A program made the position numbers and the translations under genes. A model generated the notes under the pieces. The model was not told the origin of the DNA, searched no databases, and saw only the letters and a list, made by a program, of their open reading frames with translations. From Euperipatoides rowelli (lineage: Eukaryota; Onychophora; Udeonychophora; Euonychophora; Peripatopsidae), in assembly GCA_003024985.2 (NCBI GenBank), contig PXIH01S0060315.1: a stretch of DNA of 10,155 bases. One strand, written 5' to 3'. How positions within the stretch are numbered: the stretch's first letter is position 1; each line of letters starts with the position of its first letter. Shown here in pieces: positions 1 to 6,564 of this stretch.

Positions 1-60
1 ACTAGGGACAGAAAGTTTTTGTATAATTTTTAAATTTATGGGGGAGATGATGCACCCTAA

Positions 61-76
61 TATATATATATATATA
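61..76. repeat. (TA)8 microsatellite
   Basis: Eight uninterrupted TA units in AT-rich surroundings. It is a simple dinucleotide tract with no other role visible. Confidence 0.9.
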
Positions 77-1034
77 ATGTAAATTTAAGATTCAATTTCT
101 AAACTTTGATTGTTAAATATAATAACTGCATGGGTTAGGTTAAAATAATGTGGATAATAGGAAAGGATGCATTGTCAGACAGAAAGACATTGAAGATAGG
201 ATAGCTACATTTCTTATATCTGCTATGGTGACTCAAATGGAAATAGTTGTTTTAAAGCAAAAAAATTCTCTTAAAGTTTATTTTTAAATCGGAAGTTTTC
301 TTATTTCTGTTCATTTATCTATCAGATTTTTTTTTGTTTATATTTCATTTCAATTTTCTTTAGTGGTTATACATATTTATTAAAATTTACAAGATAGTAG
401 GACATAAAAAAAAAGTGTTTACATCTACAATATTTTTAATGGAATTTCAATAACTATTTTTTTTTTTTTTAAAAAAAAAATTTCATTTGCATGAAGAAAG
501 AATAATACAAGTTCTGAAAACTTCCAATTAAAATATAAAAAAAAAAAAGTTGATAGATGTTGGAAAATATTTAAAAAATGAAATCTTTAAGGTCTTTATT
601 TTCTCTTAAGCAAACCAAGATATTCAATATAAGATAAAAACCAGGAGCAGCAAGTTTTAATGACAGATTTTGTTTTTTTAATTACTTCGTAGCAACAACA
701 TTTTATTTAATCAAGAAGTGTGAAAAGATAGGAATAGATTAAAATTATGGTAACTCCCTTAATTATAAGTTATCACATTTCAAACAATGCCCTAGTGCTG
801 TGCCCTCTAGTGACAAAATAAACAGATATAAATTCCATGACACTACGTTTTTCATAGACTTGGTCAACATGTTTGTCAAGCTATCAAAGATGTTGTTTTA
901 TGTAGTTTAATATAAAATTTAATAATTGAATAGCAGCTAACTATTTCTTATTATTAGAAAATAATTATTTACATTGAAGACTGACTATGATGCTATATAA
1001 ATAAAAATATATGATTTTAACATTTATAACAGAC
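77..1034. other. AT-rich non-coding stretch, no gene seen
   Basis: No open frame of useful length, no splice-site pair with coding between, and no RNA gene was recognised on either strand. The only structures are homopolymer runs, a T-to-A switch at 457-480, and a segment at 738-773 that shares a 14-bp word with 1337-1350. It is most simply intron or intergenic DNA. Confidence 0.6.
457..480. repeat. T14-A10 switch tract
   Basis: Fourteen T followed directly by ten A, a self-complementary homopolymer junction. Similar junctions occur at 5467-5489 (T8-A15) and 8016-8034 (T12-A7). Such tracts can arise from two facing poly(A) tails or from slippage; the sequence alone does not decide. Confidence 0.85.
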
Positions 1035-1041
1035 AAATATA

Positions 1042-1066
1042 AAGCTTAGTACACACAGTCATTCCT
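1042..1066 (+). repeat. Extra left-end copy of the MITE terminus
   Basis: It matches the element terminus (AAGCTTAGTACACAC, then one mismatch, then GTCATTCCT) and is preceded by TA at 1040-1041, like the inner copy. Homology fades after 1066, so only the end of a copy is recognisable here. Confidence 0.75.
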
Positions 1067-1109
1067 AAATATTTTAACTTAATTAAGTAATAGTAATTTA
1101 ATGATGATG

Positions 1110-1137
1110 AAGAATAGTTTTATTTAAAACTATTCTT
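1110..1137. repeat. Perfect 12-bp hairpin
   Basis: The arms AAGAATAGTTTT (1110-1121) and AAAACTATTCTT (1126-1137) are exact reverse complements around the four-base loop ATTT. It lies between the two left termini of the MITE region. A second perfect inverted repeat follows at 1155-1173 (8-bp arms TGAATCAT / ATGATTCA, loop GCA). Confidence 0.85.
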
Positions 1138-1369
1138 TACAAAATGGAAATAAGTGAATCATGCAATGATTCAATGATATTGATGAAGGTTTGTGCATGA
1201 ATGGCCCATAAAATTATGTATAACTATTTGTATATGGCAAAACGTATTAATAATTTGGGAGACCATAAATTAATACAATAAGTAGCTTTAGCTATCTGCT
1301 TTTGCTGAGACTGTGGTTCCATGAAAGTATAAAATTAAATTATGGTAACTACTATAAGTTATATATCTA

Positions 1370-1882
1370 AAGCTAAGTACACACGGTCATTCCTGGAATT
1401 ATGTTTTGGAATGACGCTCCTGGATTGAAACTCCGGGATTGTTTTTGATTTTGTACACACGGTCATTCCATTTCCTCATTCAGTCAAGCATAGAAATTTT
1501 TCATGGGGCAGAGTTTAATGAAGTAATTACGTAATTCCTGTTTTGCTACTATTTTTCATCAAAATGCCCGACAACAGAGAATAGCCATAGCTATAATATT
1601 GATTGAGGGATCAAATAACTTTAAAGCACATAAAAAAAGGAATTGAACAAGTTTTTTTATTTCTTTTCTGAATCCTCCGGGTATACAATTAATTTTATTT
1701 TTCACAAAGTCGACATTAGCATCAGGGATTAGTTCCCGGATTTCTGACAGATCAGAAATCCATCATTCCAAAAATAACTGTCACGTTCCGGGAATGAAGG
1801 CCGTACACACGATGAGGAAAGTGATGTTTTGGAACGTTCATTCCAAAACTTAATTCCAAGAATGACCGTGTGTACTAAGCTT
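1370..1882. mobile_element. MITE with ~51-bp terminal inverted repeats
   Basis: The left terminus 1370-1420 and the right terminus 1831-1882 align as inverted repeats with four substitutions and one indel; both begin AAGCTWAGTACACACGGT. TA sits immediately outside each end (1368-1369 and 1883-1884), which could be a TA target duplication as in Tc1/mariner-type insertions or simply part of a longer terminus. A further GTACACACGGTCATTCC copy lies at 1453-1469 and a degenerate CCGTACACACG at 1801-1811, so subterminal repeats are present. Internal hairpins occur at 1738-1761 and 1826-1849. At 513 bp and without a coding frame it fits a non-autonomous element mobilised in trans. Confidence 0.8.
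1738..1761. repeat. Internal perfect hairpin of the MITE
   Basis: The arms GGATTTCTGA (1738-1747) and TCAGAAATCC (1752-1761) flank the loop CAGA. It is one of the subterminal palindromes of the element; another is at 1826-1849 (GTTTTGGAA / TTCCAAAAC, six-base spacer). Confidence 0.9.
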
Positions 1883-1889
1883 TATATTT

Positions 1890-2612
1890 CATTTTGTATA
1901 ATTTTCAGATTAATTTGTCCTGTATCAATTGATAGAAGTTTGTTACCTAAGTGACTTATGTTTATAACATTATTATGCATTGAAAAAGACTTAGATATGA
2001 GCCCTATATTTAGTGGTATGCAGGTTTTGGTTACCATTTAGCGATGTGTTTAAGAATAGTATTAACATTTTGTATTAAATCTATTACCGGTAATAAAATT
2101 TTGCAGTGTATTTGCTGAACGTTTTTTCCAATCTATTGACTGCTGCATAACAGCATTTGGCATACTGTACAATGGTGTTTCTTCAATAGCCTATTTAGTA
2201 CATTATCATGCCACAAACATAATGGTAATTGAGGGCTTATTCCTAAAATTTAGTTGAAATGAAGGCCTATATTTTAATTGTGTTACTATATGACCTTCTC
2301 TGATTTTAGTAGATTCTAAGTACCAAATTACCAAAGAACAAATTTGGCTTAGTCCTTAAAATTGATCTACTCTGAATATGAAGGTTTTTGGAATATGCGT
2401 ATTCCTCTCAAGAATACTAAATCTGAAAATAATGTCTCCTGAACACAGAAAATTGTCTAATAACCTCATGTTCATGTAGGCCTATAAAGAAATAGCATTG
2501 TTAAATAACGATAATAATCTTTGAACTCTACTAGTAAAAGAAAAATATAGAAAACATAAATTTGCCATGTTCATTTGACACATAAAACCCAGAGTATTCA
2601 ATGAGTCAATAA
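1890..2612. other. AT-rich non-coding stretch, no gene seen
   Basis: No coding frame was recognised. Small perfect palindromes are present: TATCAATTGATA at 1923-1934 and TATTACCGGTAATA at 2082-2095. Three AGCCTA or GGCCTA words lie at 2188, 2264 and 2477. The last tens of bases before 2613 may be decayed LINE sequence belonging to the next feature. Confidence 0.55.
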
Positions 2613-2816
2613 ATTATAAATTGCAGTATAAACTTCTGGAATGAGTTACCTCATAACCTATTTGTAAACAAATTTTTGTCTTGTTTTAAAAAAACATCTT
2701 TGTAAATAATTTGTATATATCATTTCCATTTTTATACCTTATATTTATACGATTTCTTAAATTTATTATGTAAAAAAGCATTAGCTTTATACGTCAATAA
2801 AGAATAAGAATAAGAT
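2613..2816 (+). mobile_element. 3' end of a 5'-truncated LINE (non-LTR retrotransposon)
   Basis: The frame at 2631-2705 reads NFWNELPHNLFVNKF, then a short stretch with FKK, and a TAA stop at 2703. An FWNxLP motif followed by F-K-K just before the stop is characteristic of the extreme C-terminus of the reverse-transcriptase ORF in CR1/Jockey-like LINEs. In the same frame an earlier TAA lies at 2610, so the upstream ORF is lost or decayed. About 90 bases of AT-rich 3' UTR follow, then a stem-loop (AAAGC 2775-2779, loop ATTA, GCTTT 2784-2788), an AATAAA at 2796-2801 and a GAATAA tandem tail ending near 2814. A stem-loop plus short tandem repeat is a known recognition arrangement at LINE 3' ends. 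The clade is inferred only from these few residues. The copy is dead. Confidence 0.72.
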
Positions 2817-3094
2817 TGCAATAAATAAATAACCTAAAAACTACAGAAGTGATCTGGAATAGGGGCTGAATCTGTCATGTTTTCACAGTATTCTATAAAA
2901 AAAATTCTATAATAGAAAAATTATGAATCAGGATTATTCTTATCTTTTTTTTTTACATATGCATACCAGATTCAATTTAAATTTAATAAATAAATGTTAA
3001 AACCTAACATAAACACATTAATTAAATTTGGTTAGAATCACTAAATAAGCTTTAGGCTATCTGCAACCCTTTTTTTTTTTATCGGCAGACTTGT
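2817..3094. other. AT-rich spacer, no gene seen
   Basis: It contains poly(A) and poly(T) runs and no recognisable frame or RNA. A T11 run followed by ATCGGCAGA near 3070-3090 resembles TTTTTCGGCAGA at 3842-3853, which may mark related repeat edges. Confidence 0.5.
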
Positions 3095-3158
3095 TATCAA
3101 GACGGGACACTTCGAGTCCAAGATCAAGAACAAAGACATCAAGACCAAGACCAGAGAG
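3095..3158 (+). repeat. Degenerate hexamer repeat block 1, (RAGAYC)n
   Basis: The plus strand carries imperfect six-base units such as AAGATC, AAGAAC, AAGACC, AAGACC. About 28 bases (AAGATC to AAGACCA) align in direct orientation with 3737-3764 in the second block, with roughly six mismatches. It is therefore a diverged copy of the same repeat family and not a chance purine-rich run. Confidence 0.65.
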
Positions 3159-3640
3159 TATTAAAATTTATAAAAAAAAATCACTCAAACACAGCAAAGC
3201 AACCTACATTTATTCATTTTTAAACAAATATGTTTTCAATTGGTTTCACTGCAAAGCAGCAAATTAAATTTTTAAAATTAAAAATACAGAACTTATTTCA
3301 CTGAAATTAGGCAACGAGCCAACGATGCATTATATAAAAAATATTTCACTCTTTGTTAAAGCAGAGTTAAATTTTATACAGACCATCTGAGATGAAAAAT
3401 TCATCCCTCATCATTACTCTGATGTTTCATCAAGATCTCACTATTTCTAAAATCCCTTTTTAGTAGTGATTAAATTCAGATGTCCAAACATCTGACTTAA
3501 GTTTCCTTTATATTTGGAACATGCAGCAAACTATTTATTGCTAACTTTTTCCATTTGAAAATCTTTAAATGCTAATTCCACAATACCTGCATTTTTTTTT
3601 TTTGTTACAGACATTAATGTAATGTAAAATGAAAAATTAT
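3159..3640. other. AT-rich stretch between the two hexamer-repeat blocks
   Basis: No coding frame was recognised on either strand. A weak inverted repeat (TCACTA / TAGTGA, near 3437-3468) and long A and T runs are the only structure. Because related repeat blocks lie on both sides, this may be the interior of one larger element, but nothing inside proves it. Confidence 0.45.
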
Positions 3641-3649
3641 ACAAAATCT

Positions 3650-3739
3650 TCTCGGTCTTGGTCTCGACATTGTAGATTGCCTTCTTGGTCTTGATCAAGA
3701 CCAAGAAGGCAATCTAGAGTGTCGAGACCAAGACCGAGA
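3650..3739. repeat. 90-bp near-perfect palindrome built of RAGAYC units
   Basis: Arms of 45 bases (3650-3694 and 3695-3739) are reverse complements with only two mismatched pairs, at 3670 and 3672. The centre is TTGATCAA with no spacer. Each arm consists of the hexamer repeat (GAGACC, AAGACC, GAGATC), so the structure looks like two head-to-head copies of the repeat array. As RNA it would form a long hairpin; as DNA it could extrude a cruciform. The mismatches argue against a simple fold-back sequencing chimera, though that remains possible. Confidence 0.9.
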
Positions 3740-3830
3740 TCAAGAATAAGAATATCGAGACCAGTACAAGACAAAGACCACATATTTGTGGTCTCAAGCA
3801 GTCTCGAGATTAAGACCTGGTCTCAAGACT
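3740..3830 (+). repeat. Degenerate hexamer repeat block 2 with a second hairpin
   Basis: The RAGAYC-like units continue from the palindrome (AAGAAT, AAGAAT, GAGACC, AAAGACC). A perfect 8-bp hairpin occurs at 3775-3794 (AGACCACA, loop TATT, TGTGGTCT), and GGTCTC-type units in the reverse orientation follow, so orientation flips more than once in this array. Confidence 0.7.
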
Positions 3831-4104
3831 TAATATCTCTGTTTTTCGGCAGAAGACTTCTAAATTCTGTTGTCATATTGATAATAAGTTTTTAAAAGAA
3901 GATGCCATAAGTGGTCTAATTCTAGAGAACAAGCCATAATAAAGATACATTGAGTTTCTAATAAAAAAGCAATTTTCNAAGGTTTATGAAAAAGAACGGA
4001 ATATTTTGACAGAACAAAATCTAACCTTTGCAATCCATCTTTGGGGAAGTAAAAAAAGGGTAGATGCTGAACAACTACTTGTGCAATTTAAGGCACAACA
4101 ATAA
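3814..4104 (+). pseudogene. Interrupted protein-like frame of unknown identity
   Basis: One reading frame runs from 3814 to a TAA at 4102-4104 with only two stops, the adjacent TAA TAA at 3937-3942. The part before the stops reads through the end of the hexamer repeat into SVFRQKTSKFCCHIDNKFLK; the part after (53 codons from 3943) includes YIEFLIKKQF, EKERNILTEQ and WGSKKRVDAEQLL, a mix of charged and hydrophobic residues that looks protein-like. One codon contains the N at 3978. I do not recognise the family and see no diagnostic catalytic motif. It could be a decayed transposon protein next to the repeat, or a chance frame in A-rich DNA. No good start codon or splice signals were found. Confidence 0.28.
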
Positions 4105-4280
4105 AAATTGTAGAAGTAGCTAATAGAACATGTATTATTTTCAAATTGTGATGGCAAATTTTTCTTGAATTCAGTTGGTTATATATAATGGACAGTACAT
4201 CTCCCCCATGATCACATATTATATAGAGATTACACACATATATTTAGTTGTACTTTCAAGGTATTATCTAAGGGTAAATG

Positions 4281-4500
4281 GCCATAACTCACCATGCTGT
4301 CAAGAAGGGTTGGGTAGTCCCACAGTTATAAGCTGTGGATCTAGCCTTTGGTGATCCAACACTTAACCATGCAAGGCAGCTAGGGACAAAATGGATTGTA
4401 TGCAAGTGCTTATTCTATATATTCACAGCTATCCCCCATATCTAGAAGACATTCCACTATCCGCAACCTGTGGATGCATCTTCTAGCAACGAACTTTGCC
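4281..4500. other. GC-richer patch directly upstream of the LINE remnant
   Basis: This stretch is clearly less AT-rich than its flanks. The plus frame beginning ATGGCC at 4279 has only two stops in about 240 bases and includes KKGWVVPQL and AVDLAFGDPTLNHARQLG. Two small inverted repeats are present: CCACAG / CTGTGG at 4320-4338 and CTAGAAGA / TCTTCTAG around 4443-4486. It abuts the endonuclease-like frame at 4505 and may be the 5' untranslated or N-terminal part of the same LINE joined by an internal deletion. That link is inference; I do not recognise the sequence itself. Confidence 0.35.
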
Positions 4501-4504
4501 AAGG

Positions 4505-5224
4505 GTAAAATTTTCAGAAAATTATAATTTGTTCATCATGAATTCATTTTTCAAAAAGGCACTAAACAGGAAATGAACTTGGAAATTACCAAACGGAGTT
4601 AATAATGAAATTGATTACATACTTGTTAACAAGAAGATAGTGCAAGAACATCTCAGTACTCAACCAATTCAACATAGACAGTGATCATAGGATAGTAAGG
4701 TGCCATACCATTCTAAATACAGCAGTTGAAAAGGTTAAAGTTGTCAACAGGAAGTATACTGAGAACCTAAGGAAACATACACATGAGTTTCAAGTTTGAA
4801 CTCAAAAACAGATTTGGCACATTACTAGATATGCAAGAAGAAGTACAAGATCTGGAGGAAATCAATTCAATCATCACAGAAAATATCTAAGATGCTGCCA
4901 AATATATTACTGGTATAAAAGACAATAAACCTGATAAAAAACTATAACAAGATACTAAAAATGTAATGAAAAAGTGATGTGAAATGAAAAACAAGGGAGA
5001 TTCAAATCCAAAATTTAACATGTTGAGCTCTGTAAAACATTATGAAGATGCATTAAAGAGGATATATGAGTATTAAACTTGTCATATGATCAAGAAAACT
5101 GAGAAAAATAAAAGTTTGAAGAAAACTAAACAAAGGTTAATAATTGGGAAAAATCAAAAATCATAAAAGAAAAAGATGATAGGCTACCATTATTAGAAAT
5201 AAAGCATTGTACAAAGAGTTGATT
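4505..5224 (+). mobile_element. Decayed APE-type LINE ORF: endonuclease C-terminus and linker
   Basis: Successive plus frames give a collinear match to the RTE/CFDP2-like LINE polyprotein. First frame (4505-about 4640): KFSENYNLFIMNSFFKK, TWKLPNG and NEIDYILVNKK, with TGA at 4574 where a tryptophan is usual before TW. Second frame (4668-4796): FNIDSDHRIVR; the SDH is the conserved catalytic serine-aspartate-histidine motif of endonuclease/exonuclease/phosphatase-fold nucleases. Third frame (4795-5160): FELKNRFGTLLD, EEINSIITEN, MKK-stop-CEMK and IKKTEKNKSLKKTKQRL, the helical linker before the reverse transcriptase. Fourth frame (5160-5219): IIKEKDDRLPLLEI. In life the nuclease nicks target DNA to prime reverse transcription. 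At least three frameshifts and several stops make it dead. The reverse-transcriptase domain that should follow is absent. Confidence 0.82.
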
Positions 5225-5361
5225 TAGTTTGGTTTAATTAACAGTGAAATAAGCCTATTATACTTTTGCACTATGATAATTAAATTAAATCAAATATTAG
5301 ATAAAAGATAAAGATTTACAGCATTTTTAAAACTATTAAGAGAACAAACTTCAAAAAAATC
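5225..5361. other. AT-rich sequence where the LINE reverse transcriptase should begin
   Basis: After YKEL-like codons at 5210-5221 the similarity stops abruptly. I could find no reverse-transcriptase motif in any frame here, which points to a deletion or an unrelated junction just after 5224. Confidence 0.5.
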
Positions 5362-5385
5362 TTTTTTTTTTTAAATAAATTTATT
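5362..5385 (-). promoter_or_regulatory. Minus-strand AATAAA and poly(A) tract
   Basis: Read on the minus strand, AATAAA (5385-5380) is followed eight bases later by eleven A (5372-5362). This is the arrangement at the 3' end of a polyadenylated transcript or its retrotransposed copy. It lies about 125 bases downstream of the stop of the minus-strand frame at 5511-5675. In DNA this AT-rich, chance occurrence is a serious alternative. Confidence 0.3.
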
Positions 5386-5510
5386 CATTTTTACATACAA
5401 TAAAAAATTCATCAGAAAAAAGAATAAAAAATTTAAACAATAAAGATGAGAGGGAATTTCTAAACATTTTTTTTAAAAAAAAAAAAAAACATTTTTAATA
5501 ATAAAAAAAA

Positions 5511-5675
5511 TCAAAAGAATGTTAAATTTCTCTTGGAAATTATTTCACAGCGATAAAATATCATTAACGATTGAATTCTCTTGAGATTTTTGCTAACAGT
5601 GTGTGTCTGCCTTAATGAAAGTTTAAGAAAGTCACCTGTTCGACTTCCACAAAATGGAACACAATTACATAACAT
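5511..5675 (-). CDS. Small minus-strand frame after a good acceptor site (hypothetical exon)
   Basis: On the minus strand a pyrimidine-rich TTTTTCAG acceptor (AG complementing 5676-5677) is followed directly by ATG and 54 codons to a TGA at 5513-5511. It begins MLCNCVPFCGSRTGDFLKLS. The CNCVPFC start faintly recalls the first cysteines of a THAP-type zinc finger, but the later Cys and His of that fold are not evident, so no function is claimed. A donor-like CAG/GTGACT inside the frame would end the exon early. In phase 0 it could join the exon-like segment at 5866-5928 across a 190-base intron. It overlaps the start of the plus-strand frame at 5654, so at most one interpretation is likely. 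Chance is also possible. Confidence 0.25.
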   Translation of the reverse strand: MLCNCVPFCGSRTGDFLKLSLRQTHTVSKNLKRIQSLMIFYRCEIISKRNLTFF

Positions 5676-5932
5676 CTGAAAAATTGAACATAAAACAACC
5701 CGTTTTGAAACCTACTGAAAACAGATCGCCAATCTCCTCTCACTGCCATGGAAAAATGGAACGTCCATTTAGTAAGGTCAAATCATTTGAACTTTTAATT
5801 TATATATTTAGACATTATTTTACAGATAGTAGCCTATCTGACGAGGATCCGCCTCAATGCCTTACATGGTCTTCACCGAAGCTTAGATTGATCAAAGCTC
5901 CCGCGAAGACCACAAATTCAAAAACTCTCTGA
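5654..5932 (+). CDS. 92-codon plus-strand frame, hypothetical
   Basis: This is the longest open frame in the window. Its ATG sits in ACAAAATGG, a favourable start context for insects, and it ends at TGA 5930-5932. No domain, signal peptide or membrane segment is recognised. The two outer thirds are distinctly GC-richer (SPISSHCHGKMERPF; SDEDPPQCLTWSSPKLRLIK) than the AT-rich middle, and that middle, 5772-5825, has intron form: GTAAGG at the 5' end, TTATTTTACAG at the 3' end, 54 bases, frame-preserving. Spliced or unspliced the frame remains open. A possible AATAAA lies downstream at 6032-6037. Against it, the minus strand over 5866-5928 also has an exon-like frame with splice signals. It may be a real small gene or exon, a repeat fragment, or chance; a function cannot be given. 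Confidence 0.3.
   Translation: MEHNYITSEKLNIKQPVLKPTENRSPISSHCHGKMERPFSKVKSFELLIYIFRHYFTDSSLSDEDPPQCLTWSSPKLRLIKAPAKTTNSKTL
5866..5928 (-). CDS. 63-base minus-strand exon-like segment
   Basis: On the minus strand this stretch lies between GTTCAG (acceptor, 5934-5929) and GTAAGG (donor, 5865-5860). It is open in phase 0 as 21 codons, starting RVFEFVVFAGALINLSF and ending GEDH. Past the donor the frame meets a stop within five codons, consistent with an exon boundary. The acceptor lacks a strong pyrimidine tract. I do not recognise the peptide. It is the direct competitor of the plus-strand frame 5654-5932. Confidence 0.25.
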
Positions 5933-6076
5933 ACTTTAGCATATGAGGTAGTTTAGCATTAAGTAGGTGGTTTCTTTAGTAACTTATTAATATTGTAATA
6001 TTATATGCTTAGCTCAAACCATTTGACTGATAATAAATTAATATATTCTTATTCAATTATGATTACCTCACCACGA

Positions 6077-6094
6077 ACACACACACACACACAC
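6077..6094. repeat. (AC)9 microsatellite
   Basis: Nine perfect AC units are followed at once by CTCAGCCC and a GC-richer patch. Short tandem tracts often form the tail of SINEs; here the tail would belong to an element on the minus strand. Confidence 0.9.
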
Positions 6095-6330
6095 TCAGCC
6101 CTTTGAAAAAAGAAATGATCTCCCCATCAGCTGTCACAAATACACATTCGTTTGTAAGGCTGGAATGAGAGGAGGTTTTCCCAGGTCACTGCATTCCGGT
6201 CTGAACTAGGTCAACTCTGATATGATATACAGCATAAATATACTCATCATTATATCCACTTCTTTCCCCAACCCTCCATATACATATGGCTATTGAACAC
6301 AATATCATTTGCAGGGAGGGAGCTGTATCT
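6095..6330. other. GC-richer patch beside the microsatellite, possible SINE body
   Basis: This stretch contains balanced-composition sequence such as CAGCTGTCAC, GGCTGGAATGAGAGGAGG and CCCAGGTCACTGCATTCC, unlike the AT-rich flanks. GGAATG / CATTCC form a small inverted pair around 6161-6197. No convincing open frame is present. Together with the (AC)9 tract it could be a minus-strand SINE or other interspersed repeat, but no A and B box pair was found here. Confidence 0.3.
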
Positions 6331-6470
6331 ATATATTATAAAAAAACCATTTTTAAGATTTTAGTGTAATTTTAATGGATTTTTTTTTTCTTGAACTTTT
6401 AATTTATATATGATGTAGCTTATAATAGTTTCATTGTGTCTGGTTTTTAAATGTTACAAAATGGCTATTC
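6331..6470. other. AT-rich spacer
   Basis: A 21-base word at 6391-6411, beginning TTGAACTTTTAATT, is repeated exactly at 5787-5807. Nothing else is recognised. Confidence 0.5.
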
Positions 6471-6564
6471 TGATAATAAAACTCATAAGTCTTCAATTTA
6501 TTTAATGGTTGTTAGTTAATAAAAATAATTTTTGTATAGATCTTTTTGTTTATATTTAAATTAC
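6471..6564 (+). repeat. Diverged direct repeat, copy A
   Basis: It aligns with 6699-6792 over about 94 bases at roughly 80% identity by eye. Shared words include TGATAATAAA, CTCATAAG, TTCAATTTATT, TTTTTGTATA and TTTTGTTTATATTT in the same order. It is an old local duplication with a period of 228 bases and no coding content. Confidence 0.7.

Larger units (their letters stand above)
1035..1889. mobile_element. Composite MITE region bounded by an outer inverted repeat
   Basis: A perfect 22-bp inverted repeat pairs 1035-1056 with 1868-1889; it includes AAGCTTAGTACACAC and an outer AAATATA. The left copy continues as AGTCATTCCT and then diverges from the right terminus, whereas a second left terminus at 1370 matches the right one over about 51 bp. 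The region contains no transposase frame and is therefore non-autonomous. It may be one element with a duplicated left end, or an older solo end beside an intact copy. No clear target-site duplication is visible outside 1035 and 1889. The superfamily cannot be fixed from this sequence. Confidence 0.6.

Noticed and set aside
839-890. Imperfect palindrome around AACATGTT near CTTGGTC / GTCAAG
   Set aside because: Three mismatched pairs in 22 bases and no context; not distinguishable from chance.
1035-1889. Assignment of the MITE to a named superfamily
   Set aside because: The TA at both edges could be a Tc1/mariner-style duplication or part of the terminus, and the terminal sequence is not one I can match with certainty.
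5380-5675. Reading the minus-strand frame as a THAP zinc-finger gene
   Set aside because: Only the first cysteine cluster is suggestive; the spacing of the later Cys and His and the hallmark residues of the fold are not present.
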